A DNA stretch of 64,000 nucleotides from SIG603 sp964370775 (GCA_964370775.1 CAYJKT010000009.1:1-64000), one strand, 5' to 3'. Counted from the stretch's first letter, positions 41,301 to 50,770 are shown. Notes: a model not told the origin generated them from the sequence alone. Translations and numbers: made by a program.

Positions 41301-43463
41301 CTACTCGGTTGGCTGTTCTGGTGGTGTAGTAGGCTCTGTCGTAGGAGGTGTAGTAGGCTCTGCCGTAGGAGCAGTAGTAGGTTCTGCTGTAGGAGCTGTC
41401 GTAGGCTCTGCCGTAGGAGCAGTAGTAGGCTCTGTTGTAGGAGCTGTCGTAGGCCCTGTTGTAGGAGCTGTCGTAGGCTCTGCAGTCGGAGATGTTGTAG
41501 GAGTAGTCGTCGGTACTGGAGTAGCAGTAGGTGCTACAGTTGGTACTGGTGACGGAGCAGGTGACGCTGTAGGTGCTGTTGTAGGTGTCGGAGTTGGAGT
41601 TGGGGAAGGCATAGGAGTTACTGTTCCCTCATTTGGATAGCTCACTCCGTCCAATGTCCAAGTGCAACCAAGCGCTTCTAGGTCATCTTCGGTATATCTG
41701 TAAGTAGAATATACATTATCATAATAAATCCAAGTGCCTCCCTCGTTAGCAGCAACCCATGCGTGTGCAGTACCATTTCTACCTGTACCACTGACATATC
41801 TAACATCATATCCAGCTGATGACATCAGCATATAAGTCAATGAAGCATAGTGATAACATGCACCTTTGCGGTTATTTATCGCGTAAATTGCGTTATCAGC
41901 AGTACTACCAGATGACCCCATGTACTTATATGATAAAGTACTTCTAACAGCACTGCTTACACCACCGGCAGAAGAACCGTATCTTGATAATAAATCAGAT
42001 AGATAAGCACTTAAATTACTATGTGAAGCAGGTGGTTTTGTTGCAACACCGTTTGCATCTATTTGGTAAAGCCCTATAGTAGTGTTTGTTGACATTACGC
42101 CATTGCTATCAAAGTGATATTCTTTTCCACTAATAGTTGTCCAACCAGTTGTATTGCTACCATATTTATTTTTATAATATTTATTTCCGTCTGATGTTAC
42201 CCAACCTGTAGTTATTGTTCCGTCAGAATTAAAGTAATAAGTATTTCCACCGATAACTGTTGGTGTGGTAACTTTTTTGTTGTCAAGATAATAGTAAGTA
42301 TTTCCGTCAATAGTTACCCAACCCTCAGCTAGAGCACCAGTGCTGGTAAAGAAATAAGATCTACCGTCTATAGTTTGATTGCCAGTGTGAACACCACCAC
42401 CAGTTTTGTAATAGTATTTACTTCCGTCTACTGTTTTCCAACCGTAGCTTGCGATACCATCAGTAAAATAATATTTGGTGCTATCAACAGTTAAAGCACC
42501 ATTTGCAACTGTTCCGTCGTCGTTAAAATAATACTTTTTATCGCCTATTGTTTGCCAAGAACTTACGCCCTTATATTCGCTATCAAAGTAATATTTTTTG
42601 CCATCGATTATTACCCAGTCTTTTTGTGCGACACCTTCTGAATTAAAATAATATGTATCATTTTCGATTTTAGTAATACCTGTTGCGATTTTGTAGTCGT
42701 CATTAAAATAATAGTCGTTTTCGTCTATCTCTTGCCACCCTGTACATGGTTTAAAATCTTCTGTAGAGAAATAGTAGCCATCAATCCAACCACTACTCAT
42801 TACCTTTGTTGTTTCGTCAAAATAATAAGGTACATCATCTATCAGAATAATACCGTCTTGCATCTCGTTTTTATCATTGACAAAATATTTATTTTCCTCA
42901 AATTCTATCAAGCCAGAACTAGTACCTGTTTGCAAATAAAGTTGATTGTCTTTTATACCAACAAACTGTGTTCCGTCATCGTTAAAAAAGTAGTTTAAGT
43001 TATCTATGGTTTGTGCTCCTATTAAAGGAGTTCCATCTTCTTTAAAATAGTAGCTTGAACCGTCAGTGCTTAACCAACCTTTTAAAAGGTAGAAATTGTT
43101 TTCGTCAAAATTATACATTTCTCCGTCAATTTCAGTTAGTCCACTTACTATAATTCCGTTTTCATCAGAGTAATAAGAATTTCCGTTGTATTCTATCCAA
43201 CCATAGTCAAGAAAAGTATCTTCTCCAAAATAATAAGTAGTTCCATCTATTTCTGAAAGTCCCACTAAATATTCATGAGTGTCAGCAGATTTATAAGCCA
43301 TTCCCTCGTCACTTTCAAGCCAGCCAACTTGATTGTAATCGTAAAGGAATACAGAACCGCCAACAACAACAACAGCTGCTGAACTTATGCCAATACCAAG
43401 AAATACATTTCTAGCACTTTGCTTTAGGAATAGAGTTTTAAGTTTGTCTAAAATAACTTTCAT
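41301..43463 (-). CDS. Large wall-binding-repeat protein with transglutaminase-like domain and Pro/Thr tail
   Basis: The 720-residue product has one membrane segment near residues 22-42, then about 20 choline/glucan-binding-type repeats of the WxxxDGxxYYF pattern (about 45-470), a transglutaminase-like domain with the Cys, His and Asp of GACYHYASL, GTAHAWVAA and IYYDNVYS, and a tail of about 95 residues rich in Pro, Thr and Ala. The repeats suggest attachment to surface polysaccharide; the C-terminal domain could crosslink or cleave amide bonds in the wall. The tail has no LPXTG motif. ATG 43463 is preceded by GAGG. The 8-residue tail repeat is noted separately. Confidence 0.82.
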   Translation of the reverse strand: MKVILDKLKTLFLKQSARNVFLGIGISSAAVVVVGGSVFLYDYNQVGWLESDEGMAYKSADTHEYLVGLSEIDGTTYYFGEDTFLDYGWIEYNGNSYYSDENGIIVSGLTEIDGEMYNFDENNFYLLKGWLSTDGSSYYFKEDGTPLIGAQTIDNLNYFFNDDGTQFVGIKDNQLYLQTGTSSGLIEFEENKYFVNDKNEMQDGIILIDDVPYYFDETTKVMSSGWIDGYYFSTEDFKPCTGWQEIDENDYYFNDDYKIATGITKIENDTYYFNSEGVAQKDWVIIDGKKYYFDSEYKGVSSWQTIGDKKYYFNDDGTVANGALTVDSTKYYFTDGIASYGWKTVDGSKYYYKTGGGVHTGNQTIDGRSYFFTSTGALAEGWVTIDGNTYYYLDNKKVTTPTVIGGNTYYFNSDGTITTGWVTSDGNKYYKNKYGSNTTGWTTISGKEYHFDSNGVMSTNTTIGLYQIDANGVATKPPASHSNLSAYLSDLLSRYGSSAGGVSSAVRSTLSYKYMGSSGSTADNAIYAINNRKGACYHYASLTYMLMSSAGYDVRYVSGTGRNGTAHAWVAANEGGTWIYYDNVYSTYRYTEDDLEALGCTWTLDGVSYPNEGTVTPMPSPTPTPTPTTAPTASPAPSPVPTVAPTATPVPTTTPTTSPTAEPTTAPTTGPTTAPTTEPTTAPTAEPTTAPTAEPTTAPTAEPTTPPTTEPTTPPEQPTE
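41331..41498. repeat. Tandem 24-bp repeat in the tail of the wall-binding protein
   Basis: Seven consecutive 24-base units encode TTAPTAEP-type octapeptides, for example TTAPTAEP three times in a row, with variants TTAPTTGP, TTAPTTEP, TTPPTTEP and TTSPTAEP. Such in-frame repeats can change copy number without a frameshift, which would alter the length of the surface stalk. Confidence 0.85.
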
Positions 43464-43577
43464 ACACACCTCAAAAACTTGTATTTAATTCGAATTTTAT
43501 TTTTTACACATCTATCTAATGCGAAACAGCAGGAAAAATATTTTGTCGCATTTCATCAAAATATATAAATTAATATT

Positions 43578-43605
43578 ATTATACACTTTTCTTAACTAAA
43601 ATCAA
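43578..43605 (-). promoter_or_regulatory. Sigma-A promoter of the wall-binding-repeat gene
   Basis: On the minus strand TTGATT (43600-43605) and TATAAT (43578-43583) are 16 bases apart. The leader is about 107 bases long and contains an inverted repeat AATGCGA (43518-43524) / TCGCATT (43546-43552). This accounts for most of the 316-base interval to the WYL gene. Confidence 0.65.
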
Positions 43606-43676
43606 GATAAAACGTGTATTTTTAGTATATTGTAAAATATATTATGATTAAATATGATAATATTGTGTAAAATTGT

Positions 43677-43705
43677 TTGCTTGTTGAATTAAAATGTGCT
43701 ATAAT
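43677..43705 (+). promoter_or_regulatory. Sigma-A promoter of the WYL regulator operon
   Basis: TTGCTT (43677-43682) and a consensus TATAAT (43700-43705) are 17 bases apart, about 75 bases before the ATG. Confidence 0.65.
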
Positions 43706-43779
43706 GTAGCAGAATAAGGAAAAAACCTGCAATTTTATTAAAACATAGCTATAAAAACTTATAAATAATTGGAGAAAAA

Positions 43780-44757
43780 ATGGGCAAGTCTGCGAACCAA
43801 AAACTTAAATTATTGTATTTAGCCAAAATGTTTTTTGAGAAAACTGACGAAAGCCACTCGCTAACTATGGCAGATATAATATCTAATTTAGAAAAAAATG
43901 ATATTACAGCTGAGAGAAAAAGTTTGTATGATGATTTCAATGCTTTAAGAAATTTTGGCATAGAAGTTGAGACTATAAAAGGCAAAACGACATCGTATTA
44001 CACTATTAATGATAATTTTCAAATCGCAGAGCTAAAACTTTTGGTAGATGCAGTGCAATCGTCAAAGTTTATAAGCCAAAAAAAATCTAGGGAGCTAATA
44101 AAAAAGATACAAGGGCTATGCAGCGAACACGAGGCAAAGACATTGCAGCGTCAAGTATATGTTAGTGGTAGAGTTAAGACTTTAAACGAAAACGTTTACT
44201 ATAATGTGGACAGCATTTATACAGCTATTGGTAGCGATAAAAAAATATCATTTAACTACTTTTCTTATTCTATAGATAAAAAAGAAATGCTAAAAAGAGA
44301 CGGAAAAAAGTACGAAGTAGACCCACTAGCATTAATTTGGGACGATGAAAATTATTATCTCGTAGCGTTTGACACAGATAAAATCAAGCATTTTCGGGTA
44401 GATAAAATTATAAGTGTTGATATTTTAGATGAAGCACGAAATAAAGAAATTAATATTAGAGAAGAAGATTTTTCGCTGTATTCTAACAGAGTGTTTTCTA
44501 TGTTTGGAGGCAGAAAAGAAAAAGTTCGCTTAAAGCTAGATAACTACTTAATCGGAGTGTTGATTGATAGATTCGGTAAGGAAATTATTGTTAATAAATA
44601 TGACGAAACAAGCTTTACTGTAAATATCGATGTAGAAATCAGCAATCAATTTTTTGGCTGGCTTGTAGGACTTGGAAAGTCAGCAGTTATACTTTCTCCA
44701 CAAAGCGTAAAAGAAGAATATACTAAACATATTAAAGATATATTAAATAATCAATGA
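43780..44757 (+). CDS. WYL-domain transcriptional regulator (YafY family)
   Basis: The 325-residue product has an N-terminal winged-helix/HTH (about 1-70: QKLKLLYLAKMFFEKTDE, ITAERKSLYDDFNALRNFG) and a WYL domain (about 140-230) with YEVDPLALIWDDENYYLVAF and HFRVDKIISVDIL, plus a C-terminal WCX extension. WYL domains bind ligands or nucleic acids, and these proteins often regulate defence, stress or metabolic operons. It starts a group with the thioesterase and MATE exporter, separated by 10 bases, so it may regulate them. GGAG precedes the ATG. Confidence 0.88.
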   Translation: MGKSANQKLKLLYLAKMFFEKTDESHSLTMADIISNLEKNDITAERKSLYDDFNALRNFGIEVETIKGKTTSYYTINDNFQIAELKLLVDAVQSSKFISQKKSRELIKKIQGLCSEHEAKTLQRQVYVSGRVKTLNENVYYNVDSIYTAIGSDKKISFNYFSYSIDKKEMLKRDGKKYEVDPLALIWDDENYYLVAFDTDKIKHFRVDKIISVDILDEARNKEINIREEDFSLYSNRVFSMFGGRKEKVRLKLDNYLIGVLIDRFGKEIIVNKYDETSFTVNIDVEISNQFFGWLVGLGKSAVILSPQSVKEEYTKHIKDILNNQ

Positions 44758-44767
44758 GGTGACAGAT

Positions 44768-45196
44768 ATGATAGTTAAATCAGTGAATGACTCATACACA
44801 GTAATGACAGAAATGGTGTTGCAATCGCATGTTAATGGCGCAGGTAGATTATTTGGTGGACAAATTATGTCATGGATGGATATTGCCGGTGGCATTTGTG
44901 CAAAAAGGCATAGTAATCAAGAAGTGGTAACTGCGTGTGTAGAGAAGCTTGACTTCTACAAAGAGGGAAAGCCGAATGACGTTGTGGTTATAAAAGCTAA
45001 AATAGTATCGGTAGGAACTACTTCTATGAAAGTATCAGTAAGTGCCGAGATTGAACATAATGGAGATAGAAGCAATAGAGTTAAAACATGTTCTGCACAG
45101 TTTACTTATGTTGCGCTCGATAAAAACGGAGTGAAAACTCCTGTGCCTAGAATAGAACATAGTAACTTAAATGAGGAGCAGTTAAACAACCAATGA
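44768..45196 (+). CDS. Acyl-CoA thioesterase, hotdog fold
   Basis: The 142-residue product is a hotdog-fold thioesterase of the acyl-CoA hydrolase (YciA/BACH) type. It shows the motif NGAGRLFGGQIMSWMD with the catalytic Asp and a C-terminal CSAQFTYVALDKNGVKTPVP. It would hydrolyse acyl-CoA or other CoA thioesters in the cytoplasm. GAGG lies 8 bases before ATG 44768, so the GTG at 44759 within that site is rejected. Its stop overlaps the next start (ATGA), so it is coupled to the MATE gene. Confidence 0.88.
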   Translation: MIVKSVNDSYTVMTEMVLQSHVNGAGRLFGGQIMSWMDIAGGICAKRHSNQEVVTACVEKLDFYKEGKPNDVVVIKAKIVSVGTTSMKVSVSAEIEHNGDRSNRVKTCSAQFTYVALDKNGVKTPVPRIEHSNLNEEQLNNQ

Positions 45197-46605
45197 AAGG
45201 TAACAATTTAAAAGATTTATTAAGTACTGAGGGGTCACCTAGCTTAAAAAGTACGATTATAGCAGTGATAGTACTAGCAGTTCCGTCTATTATTGAGCAA
45301 ATAATGGTTACTTTTGTTCAATATGTAGATACAGCAATGGTGGGAAGCTTAGGCGCTGATGCAACAGCTTCTGTAGGTTTAACCTCAAGCTCAATTTGGC
45401 TGTTCAACGGAATTTTAACAGCTGTGTCGATAGGTTTTTCGGTGCAAGTAGCACAGTATATTGGTGCAAATGATACAGACAGTGCGAAATCCGTTGTAAG
45501 ACAAAGTTTGAAATTTGCCTTGTATTTTGGTTTGATAATGGCGACGATTGGCTTTACACTATCGTTCTTTGTACCAACTTGGCTAGGTGGAGAAGAAAAC
45601 ATAATAGGTGACTCCACAAAATATTTAGGAACTATGTCCTTATTCTTACCTTTTAACTTCATTATTTTGCTATTGAGTGCAACACTGCGTTGTTCAGGAG
45701 ACACTAAAACTCCGATGAAACTTAACTTGCTTATCAATTTATTGAATGTAACATTTAACTTTTTACTAATTTACGACAGTCGTTACATAGATGTTTTTGG
45801 CATGGAGATATACGTAATCGGTGCTGGAATGGGTGTAGCTGGAGCAGCTTTAGGCTCTGGAATTTCGCTTGGAGTAGTTGGCTTATTGTATTTGTACTTG
45901 ATATTCTTTAAATATAAAACACTTAGAGTTAGATTTTCTGAAAGCTTTAAGCTTCAAAAAAAATGTTTGCAAGCTATGTTAAAATTGGGAATACCTGTAG
46001 CGTTAGAGCGTGTTGTGACATGTGCAGCACAGCTTATGCTTACAGCTCTTACAGCTTCTTTGGGTACTGTTGCAATTGCTGCAAACCATTTGGCTGTAAC
46101 AGCTGAGGCGATTAGTTATCTACCTGCATTTGGAGTTGCAACAGCTGCGACTACTCTTGTAGGGCAATCTATGGGAGCAGAGCGAAAAGACGTTGCTATA
46201 AAAAGTGGTAGAGTAGCTAATGTTATCGGAGTAATAATGATGTCTTGTGGTGGCATAATACTCTTCATTTTTGCAGAACAGCTATTAACTTTCTTCACTC
46301 CAGACCCAGCAGTTATCGACTTAGGTTCAGACATGCTAAGAATAGTAGCATTTGCACAACCTTTCTTTGGTTTAGCATTGGTAGTGTCAGGTTCTTTAAG
46401 AGGAGCAGGAGATTCAAAGACTCCTTTCATAGTAAGTTTAATTACAATGTGGGGAATAAGAATTTTGATAGCATTTACATTTGCTCAAACACTAGGTCTT
46501 GCTGCAATTTGGATAGGAATGTCGCTAGAACTTGCTGCTAGAGGACTTATTCTATTAGGTAGATTTGAGTCTAAAAAATGGATAAAAATTAGGCTTTTAA
46601 ACTAA
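45193..46605 (+). CDS. MATE-family multidrug/metabolite exporter
   Basis: The 470-residue product has twelve membrane segments in two six-helix halves and MATE motifs: VPSIIEQIMVTFVQYVDTAMVGSLG (split: QYVDTAMVGSLG), GAAALGSGISLG-like GVAGAALGSGIS and GIPVALERVVTC with GVATAATTLVGQSMGA in the second half. These are Na+- or H+-driven exporters of cationic compounds. It begins within the thioesterase stop (ATGA). The upstream WYL gene suggests ligand-controlled expression. Confidence 0.93.
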   Translation: MKGNNLKDLLSTEGSPSLKSTIIAVIVLAVPSIIEQIMVTFVQYVDTAMVGSLGADATASVGLTSSSIWLFNGILTAVSIGFSVQVAQYIGANDTDSAKSVVRQSLKFALYFGLIMATIGFTLSFFVPTWLGGEENIIGDSTKYLGTMSLFLPFNFIILLLSATLRCSGDTKTPMKLNLLINLLNVTFNFLLIYDSRYIDVFGMEIYVIGAGMGVAGAALGSGISLGVVGLLYLYLIFFKYKTLRVRFSESFKLQKKCLQAMLKLGIPVALERVVTCAAQLMLTALTASLGTVAIAANHLAVTAEAISYLPAFGVATAATTLVGQSMGAERKDVAIKSGRVANVIGVIMMSCGGIILFIFAEQLLTFFTPDPAVIDLGSDMLRIVAFAQPFFGLALVVSGSLRGAGDSKTPFIVSLITMWGIRILIAFTFAQTLGLAAIWIGMSLELAARGLILLGRFESKKWIKIRLLN

Positions 46606-46623
46606 CATTTTGTTGGAGGATTA

Positions 46624-47220
46624 ATGAGAAAATTAATTAGACGCATAAACGAGTGGGACTCGCCAACAGTGCTGAAAATATATAAACATTATGTGGAAAC
46701 AAGCCACTGCACACCAGAAGAAACAGTGCCTACACTCTCGGATTATATCCACAGAGTAGATAAGTACACATATTCAAGAGGTTTTATCATGGCAGAGATT
46801 GACGGAGAAACCGTTGGTTTATGCTTACTTACAGAGAACACTTACGACCCTACAGATTTCTTCACTGCAAATATAGAAATGTATGTTAAAGACGGTCATA
46901 TAAGACGTGGAATAGGCTCTGCAATGTGTTCTTTGATGTTGGATATTATGGAAAAAGGCAACAAAAAAGCTGTATATGCTAGAGTTCCACTACCTAATGA
47001 CAGTGCAGTGAATTTCTATAAAAAATGGGGATTTACTGAAAAAGAGGAGATTAAAAAATCTTTTACTAAATTTGATAAAAGCTATGATGTTATGGTAATG
47101 GAAAAAGTGCTAAATCCAGTAGACAAAAATGCGCTTAAACCTATAAAACCATATTTGATAGAAAGTGTTGACTATGAAACAGCTAGAATTAATGCTGAAA
47201 AATATATTAAGGAGAGATAA
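46624..47220 (+). CDS. GNAT-family N-acetyltransferase
   Basis: The 198-residue product has a GNAT domain with the acetyl-CoA loop EMYVKDGHIRRGIGSAMCSL and C-terminal NFYKKWGFTEKEE. A 50-residue extension after it (PVDKNALKPIKPYLIESVDY) is not part of the usual fold. The substrate is unknown. GGAGG precedes the ATG. It is followed 2 bases later by galT, an unusual pairing for an acetyltransferase. Confidence 0.82.
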   Translation: MRKLIRRINEWDSPTVLKIYKHYVETSHCTPEETVPTLSDYIHRVDKYTYSRGFIMAEIDGETVGLCLLTENTYDPTDFFTANIEMYVKDGHIRRGIGSAMCSLMLDIMEKGNKKAVYARVPLPNDSAVNFYKKWGFTEKEEIKKSFTKFDKSYDVMVMEKVLNPVDKNALKPIKPYLIESVDYETARINAEKYIKER

Positions 47221-47222
47221 AA

Positions 47223-48716
47223 ATGATAAACCGTGAAATCGAAAAATTAATGACTTATGCACTACAAAAAGGACTTGTTAAGGATACTGACAGATTATAT
47301 TCTTTGAATATGCTTTTAGATGTTCTTAACCTAGATGAATATGAAGCTACTGAGGAAGAATTTGAAGAAATTAACCTAGAAGAAATTTTGGATAATATAG
47401 TTGAGTTTGCGATAGAAAACAACTTAATCGAGGATAGCATTGTTCACAAGGATTTATTCACAACAAAACTTATGGGTGTGCTTACTCCTAAACCGTCAGA
47501 GGTATATGAAATTTTTGAAAATCTATATGAAGAAGACCCAGTAAGAGCTACTGATTACTTCTATTCATTATCCGTAGACAGCGACTATATTAGAAAATAC
47601 AGAGTATGCAAAGATTTAAAATGGACTTACCCATGTAGCTATGGTGAGCTTGATATAACTGTTAATCTTTCAAAACCAGAGAAAGACCCTAAAGCAATAG
47701 CTGCTGAGAAAAACGCAAAGCAAAGTGGTTACCCAAAATGTATGTTGTGCAAAGAAAATGAGGGTTATAGAGGAAGACTTAACCACCCAGCTAGACAAAA
47801 TCTAAGAATTATCCCTGTTACAATCAATAACGAGAGTTGGTTTTTCCAATACTCACCATATACATATTACAATGAGCATTGCATAGTTTTTAAAGGCGAG
47901 CATCAACCAATGAAAATCGACAGATTAGCGTTTAGAAAACTTCTTGACTTCGTTAAAATATTCCCTCATTACTTTGTTGGCTCTAACGCTGACTTACCAA
48001 TTGTCGGTGGTTCAATTTTAAGCCACGACCATTTCCAAGGTGGTAATTACACATTTGCTATGGAAAAAGCTAAGGTAATGAAAGATTTAAGTTTTGACGG
48101 TTTTGATGATGTAAAAGCTGGCATAGTAGACTGGCCAATGTCAGTAATTAGATTAAGTGGTAAAGATGATGAAAGACTTGTTGAACTAGCTGATAAAATT
48201 CTGACTACTTGGAGAGGCTACACAGATGAAGCTTGCTTTGTGTTCGCTCACACTGGAGATACTCCTCATAATACTATAACTCCAATAGCAAGAAAAAAAA
48301 GCGAGAATTTTGAACTAGACTTAGTTTTAAGAAATAATATTTGTACAGATGAACACCCTCTAGGCGTGTATCATCCTCATGCAGAACTGCATCATATCAA
48401 AAAAGAGAACATCGGTTTAATTGAGGTTATGGGTCTAGCAGTTTTACCAGCTAGACTTAAAACAGAGATGGCAAACCTTGCAGAAGTTCTTGTAAGAGGC
48501 AGTGAAATTCCAGAGGAACTTTCTGCACACAAAGAATGGGCTGAGGAGATAATAAAAGAGAATTCTAACATTACAGAAGCTAATGTAACAGACATTATAA
48601 ACACCGCAATTGGTAAAGTGTTTATGCAAGTTTTAGAACATGCTGGAGTATATAAGAATACTGTCGAGGGCATGGAAGGTTTTGTTAGATTTGCAGATGA
48701 CGTAAACAAAAAATAA
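47223..48716 (+). CDS. galT: UTP-hexose-1-phosphate uridylyltransferase, GalT class 2
   Basis: GalT class 2 exchanges UDP between glucose- and galactose-1-phosphate in the Leloir pathway. The 497-residue length and motifs fit: CMLCKENEGYRGRLNHPARQNLRIIP (split: CMLCKENEGYRGRLNHPA), IVGGSILSHDHFQGGNY and the C-terminal VYHPHAELHHIKKENIGLIEVMGLAVLPARL (split: YHPHAELHHIKKENIGL). galK and galE are not adjacent, so the operon is broken up. AAGGAGAG lies upstream. Confidence 0.93.
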   Translation: MINREIEKLMTYALQKGLVKDTDRLYSLNMLLDVLNLDEYEATEEEFEEINLEEILDNIVEFAIENNLIEDSIVHKDLFTTKLMGVLTPKPSEVYEIFENLYEEDPVRATDYFYSLSVDSDYIRKYRVCKDLKWTYPCSYGELDITVNLSKPEKDPKAIAAEKNAKQSGYPKCMLCKENEGYRGRLNHPARQNLRIIPVTINNESWFFQYSPYTYYNEHCIVFKGEHQPMKIDRLAFRKLLDFVKIFPHYFVGSNADLPIVGGSILSHDHFQGGNYTFAMEKAKVMKDLSFDGFDDVKAGIVDWPMSVIRLSGKDDERLVELADKILTTWRGYTDEACFVFAHTGDTPHNTITPIARKKSENFELDLVLRNNICTDEHPLGVYHPHAELHHIKKENIGLIEVMGLAVLPARLKTEMANLAEVLVRGSEIPEELSAHKEWAEEIIKENSNITEANVTDIINTAIGKVFMQVLEHAGVYKNTVEGMEGFVRFADDVNKK

Positions 48717-48734
48717 AAAAATTAGTGGAAATAG

Positions 48735-48768
48735 AAATTAATATGTGTTATAATACGTATATTAATTT
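48735..48768 (+). promoter_or_regulatory. Extended -10 promoter inside an inverted repeat before the EctB-like gene
   Basis: A perfect 10-bp inverted repeat (AAATTAATAT at 48735-48744, ATATTAATTT at 48759-48768) encloses an extended -10 element TGTTATAAT (TATAAT 48749-48754). The position suggests a repressor site controlling the aminotransferase gene. Confidence 0.55.
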
Positions 48769-48786
48769 TTAAAGGAGCTTTGTTTA

Positions 48787-50028
48787 ATGAACATTTTTGA
48801 ACAATTTGAATCAGAAGTAAGATCATATTGCCGTAGCTATCCTACAGTTTTTGAGTATGCAAAAAATGATATTATGACTGATGAAAACGGTAAAAAATAT
48901 ATAGACTTTTTTTGCGGAGCAGGCTCTGTAAACTATGGGCACAACAATGATTACATGAAACATGCGTTGATAAAATACCTTGAGGAAGACAGAATTATAC
49001 ATGCTTTAGACATGCACACTGTTGCTAAAAGAGCTTTTATTGAGTGTTTCGAGGAAAAAGTCATAAAACCTAGGGATCTTGATTATAAAATACAATTTGT
49101 TGGTCCAACAGGTGCAAATTCTGTTGAAGCAGCTATCAAACTAGCACGTAAAGTTAAAGGTCGCAAAGGTATATTTGCATTTATGGGTGCGTTTCATGGC
49201 ATGACAGTAGGCGCACTTGCACTTACATCAGATGCTGATGCAAGAAAAGGTGGTGGAGTTGACCTTAACAATGTTACTCACATACCAACACCTTATATGC
49301 TAGGTGGGTTTGATACTATTGGATATATGGAAACTTTAATGACAGATGACCATTCTGGCGTAGAAAAACCAGCTGCGATTATTTTAGAAACGATACAAAC
49401 TGACGGTGGTGTGCATGTATTTGAGAATGAGTTCTTAGTTAATCTGGAACAGTTCTGTAAAAAACATGATATACTACTGATTGTTGATGATATTCAATGT
49501 GGTTGTGCTAGAAGTGGTTGGTACTTCTCATTTGAAAGAGCTGGAATAAACCCTGATATAGTTTGCATGGCGAAATCAATTGGTGGATATGGTATGCCGT
49601 TTGCGTTAACATTAATGAAACCAGAGATTGACAAATGGAACCCAGCAGAACACACTGGAACTTTCAGAGGCTTCCAAATGTCTATGATTGCAGGTAAACT
49701 GGGTCTAGAATTTATGCTAGAAAATAAAATTGAAGAAGAGACAAGAAGAAAAGCAGAGATTATAAGAGAAAAACTAAGCGAGCTTACTAAATTTGATGAT
49801 AAAATAGAGATTAGGGGCATAGGTTTACTATGGGGAATTGATGTCGATAAATTTAAAGACATTAGTAAATCGATAGTTGATACTTGCTTTAAAAATGGTT
49901 TGATAGTTGAAAGAGCTGGCAGAAACAACAATGTTATAAAAATTATGCCTCCTTTAACTATAGAAGACGAGAATTTAGTAAAAGGTTTAGACATACTAAT
50001 TAACAGTGTGAAAACTAATATAAAATAA
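48787..50028 (+). CDS. Diaminobutyrate-2-oxoglutarate aminotransferase-like protein (EctB family)
   Basis: The 413-residue product is a class III PLP aminotransferase closest in pattern to EctB: MNIFEQFESEVRSYCRSYP, DFFCGAGSVNYGHNN, IQFVGPTGANSVEAAIKLARK and the PLP lysine in CMAKSIGGYGMPFA. EctB makes 2,4-diaminobutyrate from aspartate semialdehyde, in ectoine synthesis or for antibiotics and siderophores. No ectA, ectC or NRPS gene is adjacent, so its pathway is unclear. AAAGGAG precedes the ATG. The next gene starts 15 bases after it. Confidence 0.85.
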   Translation: MNIFEQFESEVRSYCRSYPTVFEYAKNDIMTDENGKKYIDFFCGAGSVNYGHNNDYMKHALIKYLEEDRIIHALDMHTVAKRAFIECFEEKVIKPRDLDYKIQFVGPTGANSVEAAIKLARKVKGRKGIFAFMGAFHGMTVGALALTSDADARKGGGVDLNNVTHIPTPYMLGGFDTIGYMETLMTDDHSGVEKPAAIILETIQTDGGVHVFENEFLVNLEQFCKKHDILLIVDDIQCGCARSGWYFSFERAGINPDIVCMAKSIGGYGMPFALTLMKPEIDKWNPAEHTGTFRGFQMSMIAGKLGLEFMLENKIEEETRRKAEIIREKLSELTKFDDKIEIRGIGLLWGIDVDKFKDISKSIVDTCFKNGLIVERAGRNNNVIKIMPPLTIEDENLVKGLDILINSVKTNIK

Positions 50029-50043
50029 TGTGGAGGAAGCTCT

Positions 50044-50727
50044 ATGAATTACAAAATAATTGGCGAACCATTTCCAGTTGTACTATGCGACTTGCAAGCT
50101 GGCGAAGAAATGATATGCGAAAGTGGTTCTATGGCTTGGATGACTCCAAACATGAGAATGGAGACCACTGGTGGTGGAGTAGGCAAAATGTTTGGCAGAA
50201 TGTTAAGTGGCGAATCTTTGTTCCAAAACAGATATATAGCTGAGGGAGGACCTGGGCAAATTGCTTTTGCTTCTAGCTTTCCGGGTTCTATAAGAGCAGT
50301 AGAAGTTACGCCTAACAAAGGCATTATCCTACAAAAATCAGCTTTTTTAGCAGCTACTAACGGCGTGAATTTAGCTACTCACTTTCAAAAGAAACTTGGT
50401 GCTGGTTTAGTTGGTGGAGAAGGCTTTATTATGCAACGTGTTAGTGGAAGTGGTATGGTTTTCTTTGAGATTGACGGATATGCGGCTGAATATGAGCTGG
50501 CTCCGGGTCAACAAATGGTGTTAGACACTGGTTACTTAGCTGCTATGGACGAGACTTGTAGCATTGATGTTAAAACAGTACCTGGGCTTAAAAATATGTT
50601 TTTAGGTGGTGAGGGTGCGTTTAACACTGTAGTGACAGGCCCTGGCAGAATTATTATTCAAACAGCACCTGTAAGCAATTTAGCAATGGCTATAAGACCT
50701 TATATTCAATCTGCTGGTAGCAACTAA
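50044..50727 (+). CDS. TIGR00266/AIM24 family protein
   Basis: The 227-residue product fits the TIGR00266 (AIM24, DUF124) family of beta-rich proteins: FPVVLCDLQAGEEMICESGSMAW (split: VVLCDLQAGEEMICESGSMAW is its start), FQNRYIAEGGPGQIAFASSFPG and VLDTGYLAAMD. The family has no established biochemical function; in bacteria it is often linked with stress or membrane-associated genes. It follows the EctB-like gene by 15 bases with GGAGG upstream, so they are probably one operon. Confidence 0.88.
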   Translation: MNYKIIGEPFPVVLCDLQAGEEMICESGSMAWMTPNMRMETTGGGVGKMFGRMLSGESLFQNRYIAEGGPGQIAFASSFPGSIRAVEVTPNKGIILQKSAFLAATNGVNLATHFQKKLGAGLVGGEGFIMQRVSGSGMVFFEIDGYAAEYELAPGQQMVLDTGYLAAMDETCSIDVKTVPGLKNMFLGGEGAFNTVVTGPGRIIIQTAPVSNLAMAIRPYIQSAGSN

Positions 50728-50743
50728 ATACATAAATTTATGC

Positions 50744-50770
50744 AAAAAGACGGTTTACCGTCTTTTTTTT
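50744..50770 (+). terminator. Terminator after the EctB-AIM24 pair
   Basis: A 10-bp stem (AAAAAGACGG / CCGTCTTTTT) with a TTTA loop is followed by more Ts. Confidence 0.88.
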
